Assembly: GCA_900199655.1 (NCBI GenBank)
Contig: FZRE01000006.1
Coordinates: forward strand, 1 to 64,000
Length of the DNA stretch: 64,000 nt
Reading direction: 5' to 3'
Origin: Prevotellaceae bacterium KH2P17
Lineage (GTDB): Bacteria > Bacteroidota > Bacteroidia > Bacteroidales > Bacteroidaceae
Positions 35,608 to 44,395 of the stretch are shown one piece after another (the first letter of the stretch is position 1; every line of letters starts with the position of its first letter). The position numbers and the translations under genes are program-made. The notes below the pieces were generated by a model, which saw only the letters and a program-made list of their open reading frames with translations, was not told the origin of the DNA and did not search any database.

Positions 35608-35641
35608 AAAGACTTAATTTGTACTTTTTACAACTACTTTA

Positions 35642-35673
35642 TTTGGTCAAAAGTCCAAAAAGTGCTATTTTTG
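35642..35673 (+). promoter_or_regulatory. Rubrerythrin promoter
   Basis: -33 TTTG (35642-35645) and -7 TATTTTTG (35666-35673), 20-nt spacing. Confidence 0.78.
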
Positions 35674-35715
35674 CACTGCAATCATAAACGATACAATTTA
35701 AATTAGCGAACAGCA

Positions 35716-36258
35716 ATGAAAGAATTAAAAGGAACAAAGACAGAGAAAAACCTGCAGGAAGCCTTTGCAGGCGAGAGTATGGCACGCAACAAGTACACCT
35801 ATTTTGCCAGCAAGGCAAAGAAGGACGGCTTCGAGCAGATTGCAGCTATCTTCCAGGAGACGGCCGACAACGAGAAAGAACATGCCAAACTGTGGTTCAA
35901 ATACCTTGAAGGCGGCGACCTCAAGTCGACCAAAGAAAACCTGAAAGCTGCTGCCGAAGGCGAGAATTACGAGTGGACCGACATGTACGACCGCATGGCC
36001 AAGGATGCCGAAGAAGAAGGCTTTACGCAGATAGCAGCCAAGTTCCGTGGCGTTGCAGCCATTGAGAAAACCCACGAGGAGCGCTATCGCAAGCTCCTGA
36101 AGAATATCGAGGACGCCCTCGTGTTCTCCCGCGACGGCGACGCCATCTGGGTTTGCCGTAACTGCGGCCATGTAGTAATCGGCCCCAAGGCTCCCCAGGT
36201 GTGCCCCGTATGCGCCCACCCGCAGAGCTTCTTCGAACTGAAGCCCGAGAACTTCTAA
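35716..36258 (+). CDS. rbr: Rubrerythrin
   Basis: 180 residues. The N-terminal ferritin-like domain binds a di-iron site ([17 protein letters not shown] and [14 protein letters not shown] give the first two Glu/ExxH sets; EKTHEERY the third). The C-terminal rubredoxin domain has two Cys pairs (CRNCGHV and CPVCAHP). It reduces hydrogen peroxide in the cytoplasm of anaerobes, fitting the Rnf-based anaerobic metabolism seen here. Confidence 0.97.
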   Translation: MKELKGTKTEKNLQEAFAGESMARNKYTYFASKAKKDGFEQIAAIFQETADNEKEHAKLWFKYLEGGDLKSTKENLKAAAEGENYEWTDMYDRMAKDAEEEGFTQIAAKFRGVAAIEKTHEERYRKLLKNIEDALVFSRDGDAIWVCRNCGHVVIGPKAPQVCPVCAHPQSFFELKPENF

Positions 36259-36292
36259 GCACTTGCACATACATCAGCTAATCAAGCAAGCC

Positions 36293-36330
36293 GGGCCGGC
36301 GGAGCAACAACTCCGCCGGCCCTTTCTCTT
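36293..36330 (+). terminator. Rubrerythrin terminator
   Basis: Perfect 12-bp GC-rich stem GGGCCGGCGGAG/CTCCGCCGGCCC with a 6-nt loop, followed by a T-rich stretch. Confidence 0.9.
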
Positions 36331-36403
36331 TTCTCCGCGCACGATAACCGATAACGGTGCAGAACGCCTGCTTAATGGGTATTGCCAGCCTCCGTCAAAA
36401 TAG

Positions 36404-36491
36404 CGGGAAGTATGCTTCGGGAACTTTCGACAAGTGTCGCACGATGGTGTGACACCTGTCGAATAATCGTGCGACACTTGTCGAAAGTTCC
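36404..36491. repeat. 22-bp-period composite palindrome element, copy C
   Basis: Units start at 36404, 36426, 36448 and 36470. The first ends in the ATGCTTC module and the next three carry GACA-NN-TGTC. An outer inverted repeat GGAACTTTCGACA/TGTCGAAAGTTCC spans 36420-36491. Lies between the rubrerythrin terminator and the DUF4494 promoter; nothing else is seen in this gap. Confidence 0.9.
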
Positions 36492-36630
36492 TGCTCATGC
36501 CCATCAACACCTCTGAACCACCCTCCTAACAACCTTTACTCGTGCCTGTTGTCCTGCCTTCGGCGCTGTTACCGTTGGTTGCACACCCGCCGGCAGACAT
36601 TAAAATGGCAGCAAAAAATGCAGTTGTATG

Positions 36631-36662
36631 TTTGTGTATTCTCCCGATTTGGCTTATCTTTG
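36631..36662 (+). promoter_or_regulatory. Promoter of the DUF4494-yggS pair
   Basis: -33 TTTG (36631-36634) and -7 TATCTTTG (36655-36662), 20-nt spacing. Confidence 0.8.
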
Positions 36663-36690
36663 CAATCCGAACTATCAATATTAAACAGAA

Positions 36691-37209
36691 ATGAGAGCAA
36701 GAACAGCCAACTGGTTTGAAACAACGGTTAAGTACGAGCGTGCCGGCGACGACGGCATGAACACCAAGGTAACTGAAACATACGTAGTAGATGCGTTGAG
36801 CTTCGGCGAGGCCGAGGAGACCATTACGACCGAGATGTCGTCGCTCGTGAGCGGAGAGTTCGTGGTAAAGAACATCACCCCCGCCGCCTACGGCGAGATT
36901 TTCTTCAGCGAGAACGAAAGTGACGACCGCTGGTACAAGGCCAAGCTGACCTTTATCACCATCGACGAGGAGAAAGGAAAGGAAAAACGCACCAGCGTGA
37001 ACTATCTCGTACAGGCCGCCACCATTAACGGGGCGCTGAAGAATCTGGACGAGGTGATGGGCGGAACGGCCATTGACTACGTGGTGGCCAACATCAGCGA
37101 AACCAAGATAATGGATGTATATGAGCACAACGCACCGGCCGGCAAGACTGCTGCCGGCGACAAGCCGGAATACGAACAGGCCGAAACAGCGGGCAAGGAG
37201 GAAAAATAA
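36691..37209 (+). CDS. DUF4494 family protein
   Basis: 172 residues. ANWFETTVKYERAGDDGMNTKVTETYVVDALSFGEAEE is the DUF4494 signature, restricted to Bacteroidota; the rest is a compact alpha/beta domain with a low-complexity tail (AGKTAAGDKPEYEQAETAGKEEK). Function unknown. Its stop overlaps the yggS start by 1 nt (TAATG), so the two are translationally coupled. Confidence 0.9.
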   Translation: MRARTANWFETTVKYERAGDDGMNTKVTETYVVDALSFGEAEETITTEMSSLVSGEFVVKNITPAAYGEIFFSENESDDRWYKAKLTFITIDEEKGKEKRTSVNYLVQAATINGALKNLDEVMGGTAIDYVVANISETKIMDVYEHNAPAGKTAAGDKPEYEQAETAGKEEK

Positions 37210-37883
37210 TGGACGTTGATGTAGCAAGAAACTTACACGAGGTGCTGGCCAACCTGCCCGAAGGAGTAAGACTGGTTGCCATCAGCAAGTACCACCCCAA
37301 CGAGTACATTGAGGCGGCCTATGCCCAGGGTCAGCGCCTCTTCGGCGAAAGCAGAGAGCAGGAGCTCTCGCGCAAGGCAGGGTCGCTGCCTAAGGACATC
37401 AGGTGGCACTTCATCGGTCACCTGCAAACCAACAAGGTGAAGTATGTTGCACCCTACATCTCCATGATAGACGCCGTAGACAGCATGAAGCTGCTACGCG
37501 AAATAAACAGGCAGGCAGCCAAGTGCGGCCGCACCATCGACGTGCTGCTGGAGCTCCACATAGCCGAAGAAGAAACCAAGTACGGCCTCACCCTCGGCGC
37601 AGCAAGGGAGCTGCTGGACGGCGGCGAGTGGCGCGAACTGCACAACGTAAGAATTTGCGGACTGATGATGATGGCCAGCAACGTGGACGACGAGGCGCAG
37701 ATAGCGCGCGAGTTTGACACTGCTGCCGCCTTCTTTGATGAGTGCAAGAAGACCTACTTCAAGGACGACGACGCCTTCTGCGAGCGTTCCTGGGGCATGA
37801 GTCACGACTATCAGCTGGCCATCGCCCACGGTTCTACCATGGTGCGGGTGGGCACTTCCATCTTTGGTCCTCGCGTGTACTGA
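37209..37883 (+). CDS. yggS: YggS-family PLP homeostasis protein
   Basis: 224 residues. PLP-binding TIM barrel of the YggS/PROSC family: RLVAISKYHP holds the Schiff-base Lys, followed by LFGESREQEL, WHFIGHLQTNKVKY, LELHIAEEETKYGL, LMMMAS and SWGMSHDYQLAIAHGSTMVRVGTSIFG. It buffers free pyridoxal phosphate and affects amino acid pools. The family normally has FGENY or FGENR after the Lys motif; FGESR here is a small variation. Confidence 0.96.
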   Translation: MDVDVARNLHEVLANLPEGVRLVAISKYHPNEYIEAAYAQGQRLFGESREQELSRKAGSLPKDIRWHFIGHLQTNKVKYVAPYISMIDAVDSMKLLREINRQAAKCGRTIDVLLELHIAEEETKYGLTLGAARELLDGGEWRELHNVRICGLMMMASNVDDEAQIAREFDTAAAFFDECKKTYFKDDDAFCERSWGMSHDYQLAIAHGSTMVRVGTSIFGPRVY

Positions 37884-37935
37884 TACTCTTGCTACGCACT
37901 GTGCCATCCGCACAATTCAGAAAACTGGCAAACAG

Positions 37936-37966
37936 AAAAGGCTGACCTCACCGGTCAGCCTTTTCG
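37936..37966. terminator. Bidirectional terminator
   Basis: 12-bp stem AAAAGGCTGACC/GGTCAGCCTTTT, 5-nt loop, between the convergent yggS and M6 protease genes. Confidence 0.88.
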
Positions 37967-37987
37967 TTGTATCATGCTGTAGCTTCG

Positions 37988-39751
37988 TTACTTGTTAACC
38001 ACCTTGCGGCCGTTCTGTATATACACGCCTGCAGGCAGCAGTTCGAAGTCGCGCCCAACGTAGATACCGTCGAGCGTGAATATGCGGTCGTCGGCTTTAC
38101 GTGCGCTTGGCGTGGTTTCCTGTACCCGGTCAAGGCCCGTGGTGGCGAAAACTTCGTTGAAGTCAACATACACCGTTCCGTCCAGCTCGTTGATGTTTGG
38201 CAGCCTGAAGGTAAAATCTCCGTTGTATGCTTTCATGTTGGGCAGCGTGCTGTTGGCTGCTATCTCCTTCACATTCTTCGTTCCCGGGAACGGGTCTCCG
38301 CCCAACTCGGCGTAATAGGTATCAGCATCTGTCGCATTGGCCGATGCCAGGCACTTGCCGTCGGCCGGCACCAAGGCAAAGCGGGGATGACCTGCAGTGT
38401 TGTTCACGTTGTTGGTAGGCAGCGAGAAAGCCGTCTTATCGTAATCTACATGGTAAATAATGAGGCCCTTACCGTGCTGTGCCTGGTTCCATTTCGTGTT
38501 CTGAATGTTCTCCAGTATCCAGTATTCATTGCCCGTGGCATCCTGGTCGTTCTTGATGCGATAGGCCTTTCCGCCCTCGTCTATGTTCACAAGAGCAACC
38601 TGCTGGGGCGTAGAGAGCGTTTCTATCTCCATCCAGCCAAAGGCCTCACGCTCCCAAGCAGTATAGGGAGTGGGCATTCTTCCGCTTGAAAGATATTCGC
38701 CTCCGTCCATCAGGTCCCAGTATTCCATGCTCTGGTTATCGTGTGTTTGCATCTCACTGTTGGTTGCATAGATATCCGGAAGGCCCATGGTATGGCTGAA
38801 CTCATGGCAGAAGATGCCGATGCCGGCAATGGACTGGACTGTTGACTTCGGCGTTCCGTTCCTTTCTCCTGTCACGCAGTAACGTGAAACCGTTACTCCA
38901 TCGCCGGTAGACACGCTTACTGCGGCCGAATTGGGCCAAATGTCGGCCTTGTTCTGGGTCATACTGCCCGAATAGCCGGCGTAGATGATGCAGCAAACAT
39001 CTACCTTTCCGTCGCCATTGGCATCGTAATCCTTGAAGTTGATGTCGCCGTCGCAGGCTTTCACCACATCCGTAAACAATACCGACATGCCCTTTCCATT
39101 GCCGTAATAGGCTGATTGCTGGGTGAGTTTAATGGGCCCTTTCACATCGAAAACGGGCTTGAACTGGCCAAAGCTCATGTCTTCAAAGTACGAGCTCACG
39201 CTCTTGTAGTTCCTTGCCTCACCGAAGCCAAGGTCTGTGGGCCTGCCTTCACCGTTCAGGAACTGGTCGAAACTGGCCACTGGATCTTTCTCTTTGAACA
39301 CTGTGTCGGCAAATTCCACAAGCAGCACGAGTGCCTTCGGCTGTCCCGTATGTGTAAAGAAGTTTTGCTGTTGCTGGATAGGTTCTCGGTTGATGGGTGC
39401 CCGCGTAACCGGCGCCGACAGCCTCCGGTCAAAATAAATCTTGCTTTCCTCCTGCAGGGCGATGGCTCTCAGCTCTGCCGCCAGGCGCAACTCGGGTTGG
39501 TGAGCCAGCTGGTCGGTTGCCGAAAGCTCGCCTTGCTCGCTGATGGCAGCTACATAGTAGGCTTTGTCTTGCTGCTTCAGGATAACGCCATCGGTCGTTG
39601 TTACCCAATTAAAATGCTCGTCGCCGTGCCCCACAACCCACAATTCGCTGCCGTCACTCTGGTTTACAAGCACGGGGGTAGGCAACGCCTTGGCGGCAAA
39701 AAGAGCCACGCAGGACAGGAATAAACAACAGGTAAGTAGAAATTTCTTCAT
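37988..39751 (-). CDS. Secreted M6-family metalloprotease
   Basis: 587 residues. Signal peptide about 1-20, propeptide to about 135, and a catalytic domain with the zinc motif HEFSHTMGLPD (His316, Glu317, His320, third ligand Asp326 region). DYDANGDGKVD (241-251) looks like an EF-hand-type calcium loop. The C-terminal TLDGIYVGRD...GVYIQNGRKVVNK resembles the sorting-like tails of Prevotella secreted proteins. Starts 26 nt after the ferredoxin gene, so possibly co-transcribed. Confidence 0.92.
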   Translation of the reverse strand: MKKFLLTCCLFLSCVALFAAKALPTPVLVNQSDGSELWVVGHGDEHFNWVTTTDGVILKQQDKAYYVAAISEQGELSATDQLAHQPELRLAAELRAIALQEESKIYFDRRLSAPVTRAPINREPIQQQQNFFTHTGQPKALVLLVEFADTVFKEKDPVASFDQFLNGEGRPTDLGFGEARNYKSVSSYFEDMSFGQFKPVFDVKGPIKLTQQSAYYGNGKGMSVLFTDVVKACDGDINFKDYDANGDGKVDVCCIIYAGYSGSMTQNKADIWPNSAAVSVSTGDGVTVSRYCVTGERNGTPKSTVQSIAGIGIFCHEFSHTMGLPDIYATNSEMQTHDNQSMEYWDLMDGGEYLSSGRMPTPYTAWEREAFGWMEIETLSTPQQVALVNIDEGGKAYRIKNDQDATGNEYWILENIQNTKWNQAQHGKGLIIYHVDYDKTAFSLPTNNVNNTAGHPRFALVPADGKCLASANATDADTYYAELGGDPFPGTKNVKEIAANSTLPNMKAYNGDFTFRLPNINELDGTVYVDFNEVFATTGLDRVQETTPSARKADDRIFTLDGIYVGRDFELLPAGVYIQNGRKVVNK

Positions 39752-39776
39752 ATTTACGGTTCCGGTTTAATTGATT

Positions 39777-40568
39777 TCATCGTCTGGTCCGGCCGAAGAA
39801 ATACTGGCCTTTGTGCTTTGTCCGGCCGCCGTATTCGATGGCATGATGCGGACAATGATGGTAGCAAGTGAAACAACTCAGGCAGTCGCCCTCGTGTTTC
39901 CACTGCGGCTCGCTGCCAAGTCCGCCGATGATGTCGTGCGTAGGGCACACGTCAGCGCAGATGCCGCACTTTACACAGCGGCTGCTGACGACATGGAAGG
40001 GCTTGTCTGTAATGAGATGCTTCTCGAAGAAGCCACCCACAGGCCCGCTGAAAAAGCCGGGTATGGGGCCTTTCTTTAGCTTCCGGATGCCCGTTCTACG
40101 GTTTCTGATGTCGTCAATAAAAGCGGCAAGGTCGGCTTCGGCCTGTTTTTTCTTCGCCGTCTCTCGCTCCTTGGAGTCTACATCCATAAAGGGCAAGCCC
40201 ACATACGACTCGGGCATGATGAGCGAAAACTCGGCATCGGCTTGCAGCTGCTTGTCGGCAAGCTCGCGTTCTATATAATCCATAGCCAGTCCTATGCTGT
40301 CGCCGGCAGAACAGAGCGCATAAACATAATGGTGTGAGGCGGCCTCCACATCTTCCAAACGGAGCTTGCGGATGAACCGACGCACAATTTGAGGCGGCCT
40401 CCAGCCATGAATGGGGAACACGAAACCTATCATTTCGTCTTCCTTGAGCCGGAACTTACAGTCGCCGTTCATCACGTCCGGAATGTAGATAAGCTCTTCA
40501 TTTAACTGCTGCTCCAAAGCCTTGGCAGCCCAGCGGGTATTACCTGTACCTGAGAAATAGAATATCAT
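39777..40568 (-). CDS. EFR1-family flavodoxin/ferredoxin fusion
   Basis: 263 residues from MIFYFSGTGNT. The N-terminal flavodoxin-like domain starts with the FMN phosphate loop FSGTGNTRWAA, and the C-terminal part has two [4Fe-4S] motifs (CVKCGICADVCP and CLSCFTCYHHCP, about 195-235). Such proteins shuttle electrons in anaerobes; partner unknown. The longer in-frame ORF would start inside the promoter. Confidence 0.92.
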   Translation of the reverse strand: MIFYFSGTGNTRWAAKALEQQLNEELIYIPDVMNGDCKFRLKEDEMIGFVFPIHGWRPPQIVRRFIRKLRLEDVEAASHHYVYALCSAGDSIGLAMDYIERELADKQLQADAEFSLIMPESYVGLPFMDVDSKERETAKKKQAEADLAAFIDDIRNRRTGIRKLKKGPIPGFFSGPVGGFFEKHLITDKPFHVVSSRCVKCGICADVCPTHDIIGGLGSEPQWKHEGDCLSCFTCYHHCPHHAIEYGGRTKHKGQYFFGRTRR

Positions 40569-40572
40569 GGCG

Positions 40573-40580
40573 CAAAGGTA
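40573..40580 (-). promoter_or_regulatory. -7 box 4 nt before the EFR1 start
   Basis: TACCTTTG on the minus strand, then CGCC, then the ATG at 40568. Predicts a leaderless mRNA. Confidence 0.65.
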
Positions 40581-40765
40581 GGCATATTTATCGAATTGAC
40601 AAAATAAATACAGGCTTTTCAACACAGGCTGCCAGCGGCTTAACTGCGCTTCATTGCTTACCTCTTCTGACTGTCCCCGGCTTCTTCCAGCGCAGCTGCA
40701 GCAGGGTTGCCGGCAGCCTGCAGCAAAAAGAAAGGCACACTCCGCGATTATTCAAATATATTTTC

Positions 40766-40773
40766 TATCTTTG
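40766..40773 (+). promoter_or_regulatory. comEC promoter, -7 box
   Basis: TATCTTTG, 33 nt before the start codon. The DNA between the EFR1 promoter and this box (40600-40760) has no gene; it contains two CTGCAGC heptamers 22 bp apart at 40696 and 40718. Confidence 0.65.
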
Positions 40774-40806
40774 CGTTGTCTACAGATGTACCTTGAAAAA
40801 TAACGG

Positions 40807-42324
40807 ATGAAGGACTCTTATGTGCTCGTATTTGTTACCGTGTCACTGATGACAGGCATCCTGACAGGTGAATATCTCCGGCCCGCTGTTCCCGTGTGGG
40901 TGTGGCCGGCGTGCCTGTTGCCATTGCTTCTGGTGCAGTTCGCGCACCGTATGGGCAACGGGCTGAAGAACTGCTGCCTGTATGCGGCCGTCATGCTGAT
41001 GGGCATCTGGGTCCACGCCCTGCACGAGAAAGAAAACCGAGTGATGCTGACAGATGCCCCGGTGAGCTACGAAGCCGTGCTGCTAAGCAACCCGCAGGTA
41101 CACGGAAAGGTCATTCAGTGCGACCTGATGGTCATCAGCAACGGGCTCACTCATAAAGTGAAAGCCTCCATCCTGCGTGATACCGTCGACAACAGATGGC
41201 AACGCATCCACCTGGGCGACGGCATCAGGGCCACCTCCGTGCTGCAGGAGCCCCGGAACTTCTATCCCAACGCAAACTTCGACTATGTGCGCTGGCTGCG
41301 CGTTCATGGCTTCCGGGCGCAGACCTTCATCTATTATGCCGACTGGCAGAAGGCAAGGGTGAAGCTGGCTCCGCTGTCCGCATTCGAGCGGTTGCGGCTA
41401 CGGGCACTGCAATTCCGCAACAAACTCATCGACCGATACCGCATGCAGGGCCTGGACGGACAGCAGGAAGCTGTGCTGACGGCCATGACCTTGGGCGACA
41501 AATCATTGATATCCAACGATGTGCGCAATGATTATTCCATCTCCGGAGCATCACATCTCCTGGCTCTTTCAGGTCTCCATCTCGGCATTATCTATGCCAT
41601 ACTGGCCATGCTCACGGGCGGACGCCGCTACAGGAGCCAATGGCAGGAGTTGCTGCGGCAGTTCCTCATCCTCTCGGCTATATGGAGCTACACCGTGCTG
41701 GTGGGCATGTCGGCCTCCGTTATACGCTCGGCCGTCATGTTGACCATCTACGCCATCGTCATTCTGTTGCGCCGGCGGTCCTTCTCCCCCAACTCGCTGG
41801 CGCTGGCCGCATTCCTCATTCTGCTCCAGAACCCACTGGCTTTGTGGGACGTGGGGTTCCAGATGTCGTTCTTGGCCGTGGCCGGCATCCTGCTGTTCGT
41901 GCCGCTGATGGAGCGCTTCCTCACGGCTCCGGTACTGCAGAGGCGCGGCATCAGGTGGGTTGTATCCATGACCGAAGTCTCCATTGCCGCACAGCTGGGG
42001 GTGTTTCCCGTCACGATGTACTACTTCAGTCGCTTCTCCTCGTACTTCCTACTCACCAACTTCGTAGCCATACCGCTGGCCACCGCCGTTCTGTATCTTA
42101 CCTTGCTGTTCTTTGCCACCAGTCCACTGCCGTGGCTGCAGCATGCCACTGCCACGGTCATAGGCACTGTTACAGGATGGCTCAACGGCAGTCTGTCGTG
42201 GCTGTCGGCACTGCCCGGCGCCTCCATTGAGAACATCCGCATCAACCACTGGCAGGTTGCGGCTATTTACATCATCATCCTTTGTGTGTATAGAATTATT
42301 TGTTTAACTTTGCACCCAAGATGA
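40807..42324 (+). CDS. comEC: ComEC/Rec2-family DNA-uptake channel (no metallo-beta-lactamase domain)
   Basis: 505 residues. The N-terminal DUF4131 domain has about three membrane helices and a soluble OB-like part. The Competence domain has YSISGASHLLALSGLHLGIIYAILAML and many helices. In full-length ComEC a C-terminal metallo-beta-lactamase-like nuclease domain follows; here the protein ends after the membrane part (YIIILCVYRIICLTLHPR), so degradation of the non-transported strand would need another protein. The last 4 nt overlap truA. Confidence 0.92.
   Translation: MKDSYVLVFVTVSLMTGILTGEYLRPAVPVWVWPACLLPLLLVQFAHRMGNGLKNCCLYAAVMLMGIWVHALHEKENRVMLTDAPVSYEAVLLSNPQVHGKVIQCDLMVISNGLTHKVKASILRDTVDNRWQRIHLGDGIRATSVLQEPRNFYPNANFDYVRWLRVHGFRAQTFIYYADWQKARVKLAPLSAFERLRLRALQFRNKLIDRYRMQGLDGQQEAVLTAMTLGDKSLISNDVRNDYSISGASHLLALSGLHLGIIYAILAMLTGGRRYRSQWQELLRQFLILSAIWSYTVLVGMSASVIRSAVMLTIYAIVILLRRRSFSPNSLALAAFLILLQNPLALWDVGFQMSFLAVAGILLFVPLMERFLTAPVLQRRGIRWVVSMTEVSIAAQLGVFPVTMYYFSRFSSYFLLTNFVAIPLATAVLYLTLLFFATSPLPWLQHATATVIGTVTGWLNGSLSWLSALPGASIENIRINHWQVAAIYIIILCVYRIICLTLHPR
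42305..42312 (+). promoter_or_regulatory. Internal promoter of truA, -7 box
   Basis: TAACTTTG inside the last codons of comEC, 8 nt before the truA ATG. Confidence 0.5.
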
Positions 42325-43091
42325 CACAACGCTACTTCGTATATCTTTCGTACGACGGCACCGCCTATCACGGATGGCAGGTTCAGCCCAACGGCATCTC
42401 CGTACAGCAGGTTCTGGAACAGAAACTCACCACACTGCTCCGCCCTACCGATGCTGCCGGCATACAGGTAACGGGCGCCGGGCGCACGGATGCAGGCGTG
42501 CATGCCCGGCTGATGGTAGCTCACTTTGACACGGATACACCGATTGACTGCCCCCAGACAACCTACCGCCTGAACCGCATGCTGCCCCGCGACATTGCCA
42601 TCAGCAAGATTGAGCCCGTGGCTGCCAACCTGCATGCCCGTTTCTCGGCCACTTCGCGCACCTATCATTATTATATCCACACGCAGCGCAACCCTTTCCT
42701 GCGCCATTATTCCTACGAAATGCCTTATAAGCTCGACTTCGGCAAGATGAACGAGGCCGCCCAACTACTGCTCAAGGTAGCCGATTTCGGCGCCTTCTGC
42801 AAGGCACACGCCGACGTAAAAACCACCCTCTGCCATGTAACCGAGGCCCGGTGGACGGCTGTGGAGGGCGACGACGAGGGCCGCTACTGCTTCATCATTA
42901 CGGCCAACCGCTTTCTGCGCAACATGGTGCGGGCCGTAGTGGGAACGCTGGTTGACGTGGGCCGGGGCCGCATATCGGTCGAGGAATTCGGCCACATCAT
43001 CGCTTCCGGCTCGCGCTCCAACGCCGGCGAGAGCATGCCGGGCAATGCCCTCTTCCTGTGGGACATCAGATACGGGAACGCCGAACGATAA
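42321..43091 (+). CDS. truA: tRNA pseudouridine(38-40) synthase
   Basis: 256 residues from MTQRYFVYLSYDG. It forms pseudouridine at positions 38-40 of tRNA anticodon stems. The catalytic Asp lies in GAGRTDAGVHA (about 53-63), and FLRNMVRAVVGTLVDVGRGRIS is the conserved C-terminal motif. The start overlaps the end of comEC by 4 nt; seven extra upstream codons in frame are less likely. Confidence 0.96.
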   Translation: MTQRYFVYLSYDGTAYHGWQVQPNGISVQQVLEQKLTTLLRPTDAAGIQVTGAGRTDAGVHARLMVAHFDTDTPIDCPQTTYRLNRMLPRDIAISKIEPVAANLHARFSATSRTYHYYIHTQRNPFLRHYSYEMPYKLDFGKMNEAAQLLLKVADFGAFCKAHADVKTTLCHVTEARWTAVEGDDEGRYCFIITANRFLRNMVRAVVGTLVDVGRGRISVEEFGHIIASGSRSNAGESMPGNALFLWDIRYGNAER

Positions 43092-43095
43092 AAGC

Positions 43096-43254
43096 CGAAA
43101 GTTATCCATCGTGAGCATGGTGCGCAGAGGGTCGGTTATCGTGAGTTTCATGTTGGGAGCGCTCCTCTTCCACGAGAAGAATCTCAAGGCCAAAGCCCTG
43201 GACCTGGCGCTGGTATTGGCAGGTATGGTTTTCCTGTGGATAGGCAGCAGATAG
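43096..43254 (+). pseudogene. C-terminal remnant of an EamA/DMT-family transporter
   Basis: Downstream of truA one frame reads RKLSIVSMVRRGSVIVSF, then LGALLFHEKNLKAKALDLAL and LAGMVFLWIGSR before a stop. This matches the last two membrane helices of DMT transporters. No upstream part of such a gene exists here; truA comes directly before. It is most likely the 3 prime end left after an internal deletion. No start codon or promoter of its own is convincing. Confidence 0.75.
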
Positions 43255-43338
43255 AGACAAATTACAAGATAAGTCCACAATACGCGGCCTAACTGTTTCT
43301 TTTTGAGGCTTTTTCTTTTCGGATTATAAAAAAAGTCG

Positions 43339-43346
43339 TATTTTTG
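43339..43346 (+). promoter_or_regulatory. dapA promoter, -7 box
   Basis: TATTTTTG, with a leader of about 90 nt before dapA. No lysine riboswitch fold was recognised in it. Confidence 0.6.
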
Positions 43347-43441
43347 CATGCGTGAACTACCGAGGGCAGTTTTCGCATTTCAGGAGTAACAACGACTGGA
43401 GAACCTACACTACATGACACAATACAAAAAACAGCTATAGC

Positions 43442-44326
43442 ATGCGCAATATCTTCAAAGGGCTTGGCACAGCCCTCATCACCCCCTTTAATCAAGACGG
43501 AACGGTTGACTACAAATCGCTGAAGCGCCTCGTTGAATACCAGATAGACAACGGAACCGACTTTTTCTGCATACTGGCCACGACGGGCGAGGTGCCCTGT
43601 TTGACGCGTGAAGAGAAGGACAAGATTACGCAACTGGTAAAAGACGTGAACCAGGGGCGGCTGCCCATACTCAAATACTGCGGCGGCAACGACACGGCAG
43701 CGGTGACAGAAGAAATACGGCAGACCGACTGGAGCGGCGTAGACGGCATTCTCAGCATCTGTCCTTACTACAACAAGCCGTCGCAGGAGGGCCTGTACCA
43801 ACACTTCAAGGCCATCAGCGCAGCCAGCCAGCTGCCCTTGGTGCTGTACAACGTGCCCGGCCGCACGGGCGTGAACCTGAAACCGCAGACGCTGATTCGC
43901 CTCGCCAACGAGTGCGACAACATCGTTGCAGTGAAGGAGGCCAGCGGTTCGCTGGAGCAAGTAGATGAGATTGTCAAGAACAAACCGGCCAACTTCGACG
44001 TCATCAGCGGCGACGACGCCCTCACCTTCTCCATGATAGCCAGCGGTGCAGCCGGTGTTATCTCCGTGATAGGCAACGCCCTGCCCAAGGAGTTCTCGCG
44101 AATGATAAGGCTGGAGTTCCAGGGCGAGTACGAGCCGGCACGCAAAATACACCACATGTTTACCGAGTTGTACAAGCTGCTCTTCGTCGACGGCAATCCG
44201 GCCGGCGTCAAGGCACTGCTCAACGACATGGGGTTCATCGACAACGTGCTGCGCCTGCCGCTCGTTCCCACCACCATTGCCACCAAGGAAAAGATGTCGG
44301 CCATACTCAAGGAGCTGCGCATCTGA
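43442..44326 (+). CDS. dapA: 4-hydroxy-tetrahydrodipicolinate synthase
   Basis: 294 residues. It condenses pyruvate with aspartate semialdehyde, the first committed step to diaminopimelate and lysine. TIM barrel with GLGTALITPFNQDG at the N-terminus, ATTGEVPCLTREEK (pyruvate binding), YNVPGRTGVNL (Tyr of the proton relay) and VAVKEASGSLEQ with the Schiff-base Lys (about 162). The aspartokinase at the right end of the window acts in the same pathway. Confidence 0.96.
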   Translation: MRNIFKGLGTALITPFNQDGTVDYKSLKRLVEYQIDNGTDFFCILATTGEVPCLTREEKDKITQLVKDVNQGRLPILKYCGGNDTAAVTEEIRQTDWSGVDGILSICPYYNKPSQEGLYQHFKAISAASQLPLVLYNVPGRTGVNLKPQTLIRLANECDNIVAVKEASGSLEQVDEIVKNKPANFDVISGDDALTFSMIASGAAGVISVIGNALPKEFSRMIRLEFQGEYEPARKIHHMFTELYKLLFVDGNPAGVKALLNDMGFIDNVLRLPLVPTTIATKEKMSAILKELRI

Positions 44327-44357
44327 CGCGCAATCCTTGCAACATGCACAGCCAAAG

Positions 44358-44384
44358 GCTCTCCATCGGGGGAGCTTTTTTTAT
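44358..44384 (+). terminator. dapA terminator
   Basis: GCTCTCC/GGGGAGC hairpin (one G-T pair) with a 4-nt loop and a run of seven T. Confidence 0.8.
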
Positions 44385-44395
44385 GGCTCTACGGG

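Noticed and set aside
40696..40724. Ninth 22-bp-period array (two CTGCAGC heptamers 22 bp apart)
   Set aside because: Only two short copies without a clear hairpin; could be chance in GC-rich DNA. Noted but not counted.
43347..43441. Lysine riboswitch before dapA
   Set aside because: The leader of about 95 nt is too short and no conserved riboswitch core is visible.
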